Shown: positions 8,995 through 17,387, counted from the stretch's first letter. The stretch is DNA of 33,449 nt from Cellvibrionaceae bacterium (GCA_024707385.1 JANPZW010000003.1:1-33449), one strand, 5' to 3'. Numbers and translations are program-made. The notes: generated by a model not told the origin, from the sequence alone.

Positions 8995-9722
8995 TTATTT
9001 AATACGAAACATTACGTTGATGGTCTGCCCGATGGTGATGGTTTCCGGGGCGAACATGATGGTTTCGTAACTCTCCATTCCGGCGGCGCTTCTCATCGCA
9101 AAATTTTTTCATCGCACCGCCGCTAAAATCCGCGGCAAAATCACCGAACGAAGAAACCTGCGAAATGCCATAAACCGACTGGATCTTGCTGCCGAGGCCC
9201 GCGGCCATCGCATTGGCTTTTTTCGCGCGCCTCGGCACCCGCCGCCGCAATCAGTTCCGCCTCCACCGCTTTGCGATTTGAGATATCAAAATCCGCCCGC
9301 ACGCCGGACACATTGTTAGTCGCAATCAGGTTGCCCATGATTTCCGGGTATTGAGCCAGATTATCGAGCCGGATGGTCATGGAGCGGGTGACTTCATAAC
9401 CGAGAATTTCCAATGCGTTGAATTCGGGATCGCGCCGGCGCGTGGTGGATTTATTGATATCCGTCGCTTCTATATTTTCCTTGCGCACGCCGTATTTGGT
9501 GATGATATCGCTCACCTGCGTGGTGGTGAGATTGACGGTTTTGAGGGCCTGATCGGATTCTTTTTCAAATGCCATAATGCTCAAATGCACAGTCGCTGTA
9601 TCAGGCTTTATTTTTTTCTCAGCGGTGCCATTGGCAACTACAAAAGGGAAATTCGGCAGATCGGCAGCTGCAACACTGAAGGAAATCAGGCTGGATAGGA
9701 TCAGGACGGCAATTTTATTCAT
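8995..9722 (-). CDS. SIMPL-domain (DUF541/YggE-like) periplasmic protein, two frameshifts
   Basis: Signal peptide MNKIAVLILSSLISFSVAAA, then the DUF541 opening FVVANGTAEKKIKPDTATVHLSI. SIMPL/YggE proteins are periplasmic or outer-membrane proteins linked to stress tolerance. Two single-base insertions interrupt it. One is in the T6 run at 9218-9223 (plus strand), after which AREKANAMAAGLGSKIQSVYGIS is recovered. The other is in the A4T6 stretch at 9100-9109, after which the C-terminus reads AMRSAAGMESYETIMFAPETITIGQTINVMFRIK and stops at 8995. Corrected length is 241 aa, normal for the family. GGAG lies just upstream of the ATG. It converges with DUF1552 copy 2. Confidence 0.85.
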
Positions 9723-9876
9723 AGGGTTCTCCGGCGATTCAGCAGAAACATACCCGACCGGAGCAGACAGTGCGGACGGGTACGGCTGCGCCCGAGACTA
9801 CAGGATTTTCCGTCCGGCATGAACCGGTCAGATGTAAGAATTCGTGCGGCAAAAGGCAGGCGAACCTGCCCTGATA

Positions 9877-10692
9877 TTATTTTTTGATGCTTGCCAATTG
9901 CGCGGGACTTGGCCCTATGTGAATTGACGCCGCGCCCAGGTTAGTACCACCGCCCGTGTTGTCCAATCCGCGACACCAGGTCGCCGCTCTGCTGTAGGTG
10001 TTGATGGTGGTGTTTTTACGAAAAGTATCGTGCTCTTCGCTCATGGGAAAATCCGTTCCCGTGAGCAAAAACCATTTCACAAAAATCTCGTCGCTCTTTT
10101 CGGGAAAATTGCCGACTTTTTCCACGTAGCCCAACGGATTGGTACCCGCCACGGCAATTTCCGGCTCCTCGGCATTGGTCACCAGAATTTCGTAATAGGC
10201 GTTCTGCTCAGGCTTGGTGAAATCCGCCCCGATTTTCCGCGCTGCGGCCTGCAGGTCTTCATAGACTGATTTACCCAGGGATATCGGATGTCCGAACACC
10301 GTATTAATCGTGGGCGCGTAACCGGCGGTGCGCGCGGTGATGGAATACATTCCAACCTTGCCCGCCTCGTCCGTCAGCACTTGCACGTAGAAATACGGAT
10401 TCACATACAGATGCTCAATATAGGAGAAGGACTCCTCAACCTTGCGCGGCGGGGCGTGACGCCGCACGACCATGTTGGCGATGGTGACAGTGCGCGGCAA
10501 GGTGAGCGCCGGCTCACCGAAAACCCGGTTGTACTCGCTGATATCGACATTGAGCTTGAGCGAATTGAAGGTAGTGTCGAATTCCGCTTTGCGCTCGGCG
10601 GTCAGCGCCGGCGGTTCACTGCCTTTTTTGGAACAGGCAACGCCGAACACGGCGAGGGACAAAATCAGGAAGAAAAAAAATCGCATGGACAT
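9877..10692 (-). CDS. Lipoprotein resembling the ETEC_3214 family
   Basis: A 271-aa protein with a very hydrophobic N-terminus (MSMRFFFFLILSLAVFGVAC) ending in a lipobox-like GVAC. The core DISEYNRVFGEPALTL, then VNPYFYVQVLTDEAGKVGMYSITAR and ISLGKSVYEDL resembles proteins annotated as ETEC_3214 domain proteins, whose role is unknown; this match is from memory. The start is uncertain: the frame is open to 10776 and no strong ribosome binding site is seen, so I choose the ATG that gives a proper signal peptide. It lies 155 bases upstream of the SIMPL gene in the same direction. Confidence 0.65.
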   Translation of the reverse strand: MSMRFFFFLILSLAVFGVACSKKGSEPPALTAERKAEFDTTFNSLKLNVDISEYNRVFGEPALTLPRTVTIANMVVRRHAPPRKVEESFSYIEHLYVNPYFYVQVLTDEAGKVGMYSITARTAGYAPTINTVFGHPISLGKSVYEDLQAAARKIGADFTKPEQNAYYEILVTNAEEPEIAVAGTNPLGYVEKVGNFPEKSDEIFVKWFLLTGTDFPMSEEHDTFRKNTTINTYSRAATWCRGLDNTGGGTNLGAASIHIGPSPAQLASIKK

Positions 10693-10886
10693 TGTGGCTC
10701 GTTGCTTATTTGTCATGGTGAATCGATCAAAAATAAAGGTGTGCGTATAGTCGGGGATTGTGTTGGTGAATCGCAACCATCAGAGCGCACCGGTGCTGTT
10801 TTGTTCGCGGCTTAGGGCTTTTCTGTGATCGGATTTGCACCTTCACGCCATTTCAGTTGAACCGCCATTTCAGTCGAGCCGCTCGT

Positions 10887-11720
10887 TCAGTCGAACAGCC
10901 AGGGCCGGATGTCCTCCCGGTTCACCAGCACCAGCTGCTGGGCCTCCGGCGTACCGTCGAGCATCTTGGTGTTCACCTGCATTTCCTTGAGAAGATAGTT
11001 CACCATGCAGGCTTTGGTGGTGATGTGCAGTTGACCGCCGAGCATCTGGTAGTCGTTCTCCAACACCTCCTGCTGCGCGGGGGTGAGGCGCGGGTCCGGT
11101 TGCAGGATGATGGTGATCTGGGTGTTCCACGCCACATCGTGCTCGATGGGGTGTTGGGTCTTGTCGAGCAGCGTCGGCACACCGCGAAAGCGGCTCAGCA
11201 CAAAATCACGGTAGCCGCGGCTTTTTTCGCACCAGGCGCGCAGGTGCCAGCGCAGGCCGGTGTTGACGAAGGTGTGAGGCGCGATGACGCGGCCCTCGCG
11301 ATTGGGGTTGGTGAGCGACACATAATCCACCTCAATCCGCAAACGTTGGCGGGTGGCGGCCACCAGGCCGCGCATCAGCTCCGGTGCCACCTTGCGCGGC
11401 GGCAGGCGCAGGGCGAGGTTGGACAGTTTGGCGCTGGGCGCCGATATGGGCGCGGGCGCGGCGGAGGGGTTCTGCATCCAACCCAGGTATTCCCCGACAT
11501 CGTCGCTGATGAAATGCCGCTGAAAGTCGGCCTTGGGCAGATAGGCTTTGGTGGAGGCGTCGTAGGTGAGATTGGTGGGCGCTTGCGCGCTGTAGGCGTT
11601 GAGATCGGCGCTACTCTGCTGGCGGGAGAGACCGAAGTGATGGATCAGACTGGTGGTGTTGACCCTGCCCTCCCAATAAGCCAGCAGTTCGATCAGCCAA
11701 AAACGCTTGTTGAACTCCAT
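10887..11720 (-). CDS. WYL-domain transcriptional regulator, CapW/BrxR type
   Basis: A 277-aa regulator. The N-terminal winged helix reads RFWLIELLAYWEGRVNTTSLIHHFGLSRQQSSADLNAYSAQAP, as in the CapW/BrxR group that represses CBASS, BREX and other defence operons. A linker and a WYL domain follow (LRIEVDYVSLTNPN, RVIAPHTFVNTGLRWHLRAWCEKSRGYRDFVLSRF), then a C-terminal extension domain (WCX-like). The start at 11720 is chosen for the GGGAG 5 bases upstream; the frame is open upstream to 11819 without such a site. It is divergent from hsp20. No CBASS, BREX or other effector operon adjoins it. WYL proteins bind nucleic-acid-derived ligands; the target here is unknown. Confidence 0.85.
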   Translation of the reverse strand: MEFNKRFWLIELLAYWEGRVNTTSLIHHFGLSRQQSSADLNAYSAQAPTNLTYDASTKAYLPKADFQRHFISDDVGEYLGWMQNPSAAPAPISAPSAKLSNLALRLPPRKVAPELMRGLVAATRQRLRIEVDYVSLTNPNREGRVIAPHTFVNTGLRWHLRAWCEKSRGYRDFVLSRFRGVPTLLDKTQHPIEHDVAWNTQITIILQPDPRLTPAQQEVLENDYQMLGGQLHITTKACMVNYLLKEMQVNTKMLDGTPEAQQLVLVNREDIRPWLFD

Positions 11721-11844
11721 ACTGTCTCCCACATGATGGTTTACGCACCCCGCCGGTTGCATTGCGCTGCCAAGCTGACGCGCGGCCTGCCACTCTATCA
11801 TTCGGCGCCACGGGTGCAACTGTCATCATCAGCGTCTTCACCCT

Positions 11845-11873
11845 CTTGAAATTTATTTAACCGCACCTATTTA
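11845..11873 (+). promoter_or_regulatory. Sigma-32 (RpoH) type heat-shock promoter
   Basis: CTTGAAA (11845-11851), a 14-base spacer and CCTATTTA (11866-11873) closely match the RpoH consensus CTTGAAA-N(11-16)-CCCCATNT. It lies in the WYL/hsp20 divergent gap and would start transcription about 90 bases before the hsp20 ATG. Confidence 0.7.
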
Positions 11874-11880
11874 ATTTTCA

Positions 11881-11966
11881 CCGGCGCGTGTCCTACGGAG
11901 CGCGCTGGTCATCAACGGTTTATCCGTTCATTGTTTTTATTACGTATTGCTTCTACGGAGGATATG
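11881..11966 (+). promoter_or_regulatory. ROSE-like RNA thermometer candidate in the hsp20 leader
   Basis: Three successive hairpins fill the leader. Hairpin 1 has CCGGCGCG (11881-11888) paired with CGCGCTGG (11901-11908). Hairpin 2 has AACGG (11914-11918) with CCGTT (11924-11928). Hairpin 3 has CTTC (11950-11953), loop TACG, and GAGG (11958-11961), continuing past two mismatches into TAT/ATG. Hairpin 3 hides the Shine-Dalgarno GGAGG, and the strand opposite it carries TTGCT (11947-11951), the UYGCU motif typical of ROSE elements of small heat-shock genes. The imperfect pairing fits melting on heating. Confidence 0.55.
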
Positions 11967-11968
11967 TT

Positions 11969-12445
11969 ATGAACTCAATCGATCTCACTCCCCTCTATCG
12001 CAACAGCATCGGCTTTGACCGTCTGGCTTCGCTGCTGGACAGCGCCTTGCGCACCGATTCCGTATCGCCCGGTTATCCGCCTTACAACATCGAAATGCTC
12101 GGGGAAAATCGCTATGCGATCACCTTGGCTGTGGCGGGTTTTGATCAGGGCGAATTGGACCTGATGGTGGAAAAAGGCGTGCTGACTGTGCGCGGTAAAA
12201 AAGCCAATGAGGAGGAGCACCGCTATCTCCATCAAGGCATCGCCAATCGCGCGTTCGAACGCAAATTCAACCTCGCGGATCACGTGGAAGTCACAGGCGC
12301 TGATTTGCATAACGGCCTGCTGACCATCAATCTGGTGAAGGAAATTCCCGAGGCCATGAAACCTCGCACTATCGCCATCAACCAGACCCGCGACGCCAGC
12401 GTGATCGAGCACCACCAAGAAAACGCTGAAGAAAAAGCGGCCTGA
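11969..12445 (+). CDS. Small heat-shock protein Hsp20 (IbpA-like)
   Basis: A 158-aa holdase chaperone that binds unfolding proteins in the cytoplasm. It has the alpha-crystallin domain from about residue 35 (YPPYNIEMLGENRYAITLAVAGFDQGELDLMVEKGVLTVRGKK), the AFERKFNLADHVEV segment, and the GLLTINLVKEIPE strand with a C-terminal extension that lacks a clear IXI motif beyond KPRTIAI. The length equals IbpA/IbpB-type proteins. The Shine-Dalgarno GGAGG at 11958-11962 decides the start. A heat-shock promoter and thermometer-like leader precede it and a strong terminator follows, with cbpA and cbpM downstream. Confidence 0.93.
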   Translation: MNSIDLTPLYRNSIGFDRLASLLDSALRTDSVSPGYPPYNIEMLGENRYAITLAVAGFDQGELDLMVEKGVLTVRGKKANEEEHRYLHQGIANRAFERKFNLADHVEVTGADLHNGLLTINLVKEIPEAMKPRTIAINQTRDASVIEHHQENAEEKAA

Positions 12446-12493
12446 TCAATCTCCATTAATCAGCCGCTGCGGTTGGTGAATTTTCTCATGTTA

Positions 12494-12521
12494 AGTCCGC
12501 CCGCTGTGGGCGGACTTTTTT
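12494..12521 (+). terminator. Rho-independent terminator between hsp20 and cbpA
   Basis: Perfect 9-bp stem AGTCCGCCC/GGGCGGACT with a 5-base loop, running into six T. It lies 14 bases before the cbpA ATG, so cbpA depends on read-through or its own promoter. Confidence 0.85.
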
Positions 12522-12535
12522 GCGGAAGCCGGTGT

Positions 12536-13483
12536 ATGGAGTACAGAGATTATTATCAGATTCTCGGTGTTGAACGCGGTGCGGATCAGGACGCGATCAA
12601 ACGCTCCTATCGCAAACTCGCGCGCAAATATCACCCGGATGTCAGTAAAGAAACCGACGCGGAAGCGAAATTTAAAGAGCTGAATGAAGCTTACGAAGTT
12701 TTAAAAGACCCGGAAAAACGCGCCGCTTACGATCAGCTTGGCAACAATTGGCAAGCCGGGCAGGATTTCCGTCCGCCACCGGGCTGGGACCAGGGGTTTG
12801 AATTTCACGGCGGCTACACTCAGGTGGACCCTGAACAATTCAGCGATTTTTTTGAATCCCTGTTTGGCCGCGGTGGTTTTGGCAGCCAAGGCTTTCAGCA
12901 CGCCGGCGGACGCAACCGGCGCGGAGAAAATACCCACGCAAAAATTCTCATCGATCTGGAAGACGCCTATAAAGGCGCCACCCGGACGCTCACCTTGCGC
13001 CATTCGGAAATCGGTGCCGACGGCCGTCCGCAAATTCGCGAACGTGCCATCAACGTGAAAATTCCCAAAGGCATAGCGCCGGGCCAGCAAATTCGCCTGA
13101 GCGGCCAGGGCGAGGCCGGCTTGGGTGGCGCTGGCGCCGGGGATCTTTATCTGGAAGTGGAATTCAAACCCCATGCGCTCTATCACCTGGACGGTAAAAC
13201 CGTGTATCTCGATTTGCCAGTGACGCCCTGGGAGGCGGCGCTCGGCGCCACCGTGCGTGCGCCGACACCGACGGGTGCGGTGGATCTGCGCATTCCACCC
13301 AACTCCCGCGCCGGCAGCAAGTTGCGCCTGAAAGGTCGCGGCCTGCCATCGAAGGAGCCTGGGGATTTGTTTGTGGTGTTGCAAATCGCCCTGCCGCCGG
13401 CGGATTCCGAAGCCGCCAAAACCGCCTACCGGCAGATGGAGAAAGCCTTTAATTTCGAGCCCCGCGCCGGGCTGGGAGCGTAA
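12536..13483 (+). CDS. cbpA: Curved DNA-binding protein CbpA, DnaJ-class co-chaperone
   Basis: DnaJ-like co-chaperone of DnaK, 315 aa. The J domain (about 4-70) has the HPD triad at 33-35 (KYHPDVSK). A Gly/Phe-rich linker follows (SLFGRGGFGSQGFQ), then the two beta-barrel substrate-binding domains (IDLEDAYKGATRTLTL, VKIPKGIAPGQQIRLSGQGEAG, PTGAVDLRIPPNSRAGSKLRLKGRGLP). There is no CxxCxGxG zinc domain, which separates it from DnaJ. The start at 12536 opens directly into the J domain; only a weak GGAA site precedes it. Two bases separate it from cbpM, the usual CbpA-modulator arrangement. Confidence 0.93.
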   Translation: MEYRDYYQILGVERGADQDAIKRSYRKLARKYHPDVSKETDAEAKFKELNEAYEVLKDPEKRAAYDQLGNNWQAGQDFRPPPGWDQGFEFHGGYTQVDPEQFSDFFESLFGRGGFGSQGFQHAGGRNRRGENTHAKILIDLEDAYKGATRTLTLRHSEIGADGRPQIRERAINVKIPKGIAPGQQIRLSGQGEAGLGGAGAGDLYLEVEFKPHALYHLDGKTVYLDLPVTPWEAALGATVRAPTPTGAVDLRIPPNSRAGSKLRLKGRGLPSKEPGDLFVVLQIALPPADSEAAKTAYRQMEKAFNFEPRAGLGA

Positions 13484-13485
13484 CC

Positions 13486-13806
13486 ATGACGGACAAACCG
13501 ACCTATATGCCGGCGTCTCTGCTCGACGATGACTCTCCCATCACCCTGGGCGATCTGTGCCGAATCTGCGGTATCACCGCCGAACAGGTATTGGCGCTGG
13601 TGGACGAAGGGGTGATTGAACCCGCGGCGCGCGAACAGGGCGTCTGGCGCTTCCACGCACTGAGCATCCGCCGGGTGCGCTGCGCCTACCGGTTGAATCG
13701 GGATTTGGGCATCAACCTGGCCGGCGCCGCTTTAGCGGTGGAGCTGCTGGAAGAAATTGAACAGCTGCGCGCGCGCCTGCGCCGGCTGGAGCGAATGGAG
13801 CACTGA
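13486..13806 (+). CDS. cbpM: Chaperone modulator CbpM
   Basis: A 106-aa MerR-like helical protein that in E. coli binds the CbpA J domain and inhibits it. Seen here: a helix-turn-helix-like segment (ITLGDLCRICGITAEQVLALVDEGVIEP), then GVWRFHALSIRRVRCAYRLNRDLGINLAGAALAVELLEEIEQLRARLRRLE, ending in a short coiled coil. It begins 2 bases after cbpA, implying coupled translation. It ends 3 bases from the end of the convergent SGNH gene, so no separate terminator fits between them. Confidence 0.9.
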   Translation: MTDKPTYMPASLLDDDSPITLGDLCRICGITAEQVLALVDEGVIEPAAREQGVWRFHALSIRRVRCAYRLNRDLGINLAGAALAVELLEEIEQLRARLRRLERMEH

Positions 13807-13809
13807 GCC

Positions 13810-14475
13810 TCAGGGACTGATCAGCGTCTGCGTCAACGTCGCCAACCATTTGCCATAGGCACGTTCTGTAAGATGCACGCCGTCGTAGGTGAGCGTTTCG
13901 TCAAAGCCACTTTCACCAAGCTTCAGCACGTCCGGCAGGTTGATCACCCGGCAACCCTGGCAATTTGTTGATTGACGAATAAAACGGTTGAGTTGGTCAA
14001 TGGCTGCGATATCCAAATAAGGCCGGCCAAACAGATTCCGATTGATGTCCGGTAACAGGTTCACCACTAGGCGCGCTGCGGGCCAGCGCTTGCGGAGATC
14101 GGTGAGAAACTCCGGATAAAGCGCCATAAACTCCTGCAGGTGTTGAGCGTTTTGTTCAGCGCGAATCACCTCCACCGTGCCGAATGCGATCACCACCACA
14201 TCCGGCTGTTCAAGCGGGGCGGAAACCCGCCAGCGCGCCATAAATTCGCCCAACGTCTGCCCCTGCTTGGCGCAGTTGAGCACCCGCGCCTCGGGCAATG
14301 GCCAATGGAAGTCATGCAGCAGACTGTTGCCGAGCAGTAAAACCCGTGCGCTCCCGGACGGATTCGAGAGGCGGCAGTCGAGTTCCGATAAGGCGGGTCG
14401 GCCGCACCCGGAGATCAACGCGACAAGCACCAATCCCGGAAGACCAATTTTGCTAATCACGGCTTTAAGGCCCAT
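13810..14475 (-). CDS. SGNH/GDSL-type hydrolase-like lipoprotein
   Basis: A 221-aa protein with lipoprotein signal MGLKAVISKIGLPGLVLVALISGC. Block I is LLLGNSLLHDF, with the nucleophile Ser in GNSL. Block III is VVVIAFGTVEVI, where the usual GxN(D) is changed, and block V is DGVHLT with Asp and His. It therefore looks like an SGNH esterase or acetyltransferase with a divergent oxyanion residue. The start overlaps the AlgJ/AlgX-like gene end by 11 bases; an ATG at 14493 in the same frame is also possible and neither has a clear ribosome binding site. As the last gene of the acyltransferase operon it probably handles acetyl transfer or removal on an exopolysaccharide. Confidence 0.75.
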   Translation of the reverse strand: MGLKAVISKIGLPGLVLVALISGCGRPALSELDCRLSNPSGSARVLLLGNSLLHDFHWPLPEARVLNCAKQGQTLGEFMARWRVSAPLEQPDVVVIAFGTVEVIRAEQNAQHLQEFMALYPEFLTDLRKRWPAARLVVNLLPDINRNLFGRPYLDIAAIDQLNRFIRQSTNCQGCRVINLPDVLKLGESGFDETLTYDGVHLTERAYGKWLATLTQTLISP

Positions 14476-15587
14476 CAAACAGGCCGGCGACATTCAATGT
14501 CTGGAGTTTGCGCTCGACCAACTGATGGATCACAAAGTCCGGTTGTATCTGCTCTATTAGCGCTTCATCAAGCTTGTAGCGCCAGACAAATACCGTCTCT
14601 TCAAACGCGGCACTCAGTGGGGGTATCAGCCCAACGCCAAAAGAATCCATAAAAACCAGCGCCTTAAGACCATTTGGCTGACCACCGCTGCAATTCACCT
14701 GCTTGAACCTGAGGGGGTCGGTTTGATGGATCACAAAATCAGTACCGTCCTGCAATACACAGTGTGCGCCCAGCCATTCAGCCGGCAGTGTCCAGCCGTG
14801 CTCCACAAGCAAATACTGCTGGCCGATCATACGCGCAAGATCGCCGGCCTTTTGCGTCAGATAGGGCTCGGGGCGAATTTCCCCTGCCACAGGAACACCA
14901 ATATCGCGCAACAGCTCTGCCGCTGCGACACCGGCACCAAATTCATTCCAGTGGGTATCCGTTTTGAAAAAAGGTGACGCTTGAGGAAAATCCGCAACAG
15001 CCTGCTGTAACGCCGCCAGGGGATAAGTAACACCCACCTGCGCACCCTGCAGTGCGGTAAATAGTTGATCCAGCCGCGACTGCGGATATTTGTGTCGATG
15101 GAGCCACTGGGGAAGTTTGTCGCTGTGCAGACTGTCTTTATTGGGCGCGATCAAAACCTGATAACGCACCCCGAGAGCCCTGAGTCGCGCAGTGGTATTG
15201 CTCAAACCTTCGCGCCAGGAAGACAAATCATCCGAAGAAAAAAGCTCGGCACGCTGGATATAATTAACTGCTTCATTATCTGTCAGAAACAGAAAGCCCT
15301 CTTTTCCCGCAGCAACAGTTGTATAAGGTGAAGATGAAAAAAATTCTGTTTTCACCACGCTGTTAAGCATGACCATCTGCTCTTTGGTGGCAAACCGTTT
15401 CTGGATATAAAAACGGGTGTCCACCGCAAAACGTTCCAGTCCGGCGCCTAGCGATGGGGTGCGGGCAAGCTTCTCCTCACGGGGACTGTCGGGTCCGGTC
15501 AGAATATCAATGAATGTCGCGATCGCGGGAGCCGTCAGCAACACCAGCGCCAGAAGAGCCGCCCCAAAAACCTCTATTGTGCTGCAT
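14465..15587 (-). CDS. AlgJ/AlgX-like SGNH acetyltransferase, N-terminus frameshifted
   Basis: Periplasmic, probably membrane-anchored partner of an MBOAT protein in polysaccharide O-acetylation. Family features: KEGFLFLTDNEAVNYIQ, YQVLIAPNKDSLHSDKLP, FFKTDTHWNEFGA (catalytic Asp-x-His type motif) and FMDSFG (nucleophile Ser). Uninterrupted, the frame starts only at a GTG at 15544. Upstream an ATG at 15587, 3 bases after the MBOAT stop, reads MQHNRGF and joins the main frame as GAALLALVLLTAPAIATFID if one base is removed from the A5 run at 15566-15570 (plus strand). That gives a 373-aa protein with a proper N-terminal membrane anchor. The main body is certain and the N-terminal repair is an inference. 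Confidence 0.8.
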
Positions 15588-15590
15588 ACA

Positions 15591-17003
15591 TCAGAACCGG
15601 AAATAAATGAAAGGCGAATAAGAGGCGGCGCCAGCCGCCACTACAGACAGACAAAAAATGGTCGCCACGAAACCGGAATAACCATAATGTCTGAGCCCGC
15701 CACCGTCCGTTTGCACAAACCGCCTGGCGAACCAGCGCCCCACGGGCATGGAAAAAATAACCGCCAGCAACAGGGTAAAGAGCACATAACCATTGATAAA
15801 ACGCTCCAGCGGATAGAGCGCTGCGGCCTCACCCGCACCGGGGGCGAACATCAAGGCTAAAAACGCCCAGGTCTGCTCGGAAGTTTCAGCGCGAAACGGC
15901 ACCCACCCCACCATGACAATTAACAGCAGATAAGCGTGCGCCAAAAAACGTGGCAGTCGCGCGAGGAACGCCAGCAGCCCGAGACGCTCGAGTACCAGAA
16001 AAATCCCATAATAGGCTCCCCAGAGTACGAAATTCCACGAAGAGCCGTGCCAAAAGCCGCACACCAGAAATACCAAAAACAAATTGAAATAATTGCGCAG
16101 CCGACCGCAGCGGTTGCCGCCAAGTGGTATATACAGGTAATCGCGGAACCAGCGCGACAGCGTCATATGCCAACGCCGCCAGAATTCTGTAACCGACGTT
16201 GCTATGTAGGGAAAATTAAAATTCTCAGGGAATTTGAAACCGAACATGCGCCCAATGCCGATTGCCATATCGGAATAGGCGGAGAAATCGAAGAATATCT
16301 GGAAGGTGTAACAGATAACCCCCGCCCAAACGAGCGGAGTGGAAAGCCCATCGAGAGGGACTGCAAAAATTTGATCGGCCACCAACCCTAGCGGATCGGC
16401 AATGAGAATTTTCTTGGCCAGGCCGATAACAAATCGCTCCATGCCCACAGCAAAATCCGAGCGTGTCACCTTGCGGTCCATCAGTTCTTTTTCTATCTCG
16501 CTGTAACGCACAATAGGACCGGCGATCAGTTGCGGAAACAGGGATATGAAGAGCGCCATTTTTATCGGATCGCGCTGAGCTGCCACCTCGCGACGATAAA
16601 CATCGATCAGATAACTCAAAGCCTGAAACGTGTAAAAGGAAATACCGATGGGCAGGTGGATCGAACGTGTATACGCCAGAAGGGCATCATCCCCCGTGAT
16701 ATTCGAGGCAAAGAAATACGCGTATTTAAAATAAGCGAGCACCACAATATTCAGCGCCACGCCGATTTGAGTAAGCAATAAACGCGAGCGCGGTTGCCCA
16801 GCCTGATCAATCCATAAGGCGAAAAAATAATTTAACGCTATCATTGCCAAAATGACGAGAAGGAATAAACCCTCGCCCCAGGCGTAAAAAATCAGACTCA
16901 CTATGAGGAGAAAAAGATTTTTAATCTTCCCCGGCATGAGGAAGTAAAACGCCATCGTCAGTGGCAGGAAGAAAAATAGAAACGTGGGCTCGGAGAAAAC
17001 CAT
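15591..17003 (-). CDS. MBOAT-family O-acyltransferase, AlgI-like
   Basis: Multi-pass membrane acyltransferase of 470 aa that passes acyl groups across the inner membrane to polysaccharide. It shows the AlgI pattern: MVFSEPTFLFFFLPL start, FYAWGEG, LPIGISFYTFQALSYLIDVYR, FPQLIAGPIVRY, the FFDFSAYSDMAIGIGRMFGF block, FWRRWHMTLSRWFRDYLYIPLGGNR, and VCGFWHGSSWNFVLWG with the putative catalytic His. The ATG at 17003 gives the family start; an upstream in-frame TTG at 17009 is less likely. It is the first gene of a three-gene operon. No polysaccharide polymerase or export genes adjoin it, so the acceptor polymer is unknown. Confidence 0.93.
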   Translation of the reverse strand: MVFSEPTFLFFFLPLTMAFYFLMPGKIKNLFLLIVSLIFYAWGEGLFLLVILAMIALNYFFALWIDQAGQPRSRLLLTQIGVALNIVVLAYFKYAYFFASNITGDDALLAYTRSIHLPIGISFYTFQALSYLIDVYRREVAAQRDPIKMALFISLFPQLIAGPIVRYSEIEKELMDRKVTRSDFAVGMERFVIGLAKKILIADPLGLVADQIFAVPLDGLSTPLVWAGVICYTFQIFFDFSAYSDMAIGIGRMFGFKFPENFNFPYIATSVTEFWRRWHMTLSRWFRDYLYIPLGGNRCGRLRNYFNLFLVFLVCGFWHGSSWNFVLWGAYYGIFLVLERLGLLAFLARLPRFLAHAYLLLIVMVGWVPFRAETSEQTWAFLALMFAPGAGEAAALYPLERFINGYVLFTLLLAVIFSMPVGRWFARRFVQTDGGGLRHYGYSGFVATIFCLSVVAAGAASYSPFIYFRF

Positions 17004-17387
17004 GGTCAATATCCATTAAACACAAGGTCCGAAAGAGAAAAGGCGACGACCCGCAACGACGGACAAGACACCTAAAACGCCGCACGACAACACTCCTGAT
17101 GTTCATCAAGCACGCGACCGGAGCAGTATACAGAAACATCTTTGATGCGCCACACGCAGGCTTTGCTGGAGTCGATTTTGCCGACCAGCAGCTCAATCGA
17201 CCCGCTCTTTCCTCGATACATGTGAGATTTGCGTGGCGATATTTGCAATTTTTAACCAGCAGATCAGTGTTCTCCGAGAATGGTTTACCTCTCCAAACTT
17301 CTCGGGGAGAATAGCCAACCTTTGGCCCGTCCCAACCGATTCTTCCCCGGCGATGGGTATTTCCGACGATATGAGAGGAGTTTCCTG
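17004..17387. other. Divergent intergenic region between the MBOAT operon and transketolase
   Basis: No convincing gene. It holds two interleaved dyads: TGCTGG (17164-17169) with CCAGCA (17185-17190), and GTCGATT (17171-17177) with AATCGAC (17195-17201), an arrangement compatible with an H-type pseudoknot or overlapping operators. It also holds the leader hairpin described separately. No strong sigma-70 hexamers stand out. Confidence 0.4.
17270..17311 (+). promoter_or_regulatory. Stem-loop / double palindrome in the transketolase leader
   Basis: TTCTCCGAGAA (17270-17280) and TTCTCGGGGAGAA (17299-17311) are each palindromic and also pair with each other over 11 bp with a two-G bulge and an 18-base loop. 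They lie 77-118 bases before the tkt ATG. They could be a tandem operator or a leader hairpin. Confidence 0.4.

Noticed and set aside
10857..11849. Long plus-strand open frame (330 codons) opposite the WYL gene
   Set aside because: It is the His/Gly/Arg-rich antisense shadow of a GC-rich real gene and has no ribosome binding site or family resemblance.
16961..17314. Plus-strand frame of 117 codons across the MBOAT start and tkt leader
   Set aside because: Overlaps the MBOAT start and is very basic with no family features; part of it also overlaps the leader hairpin.
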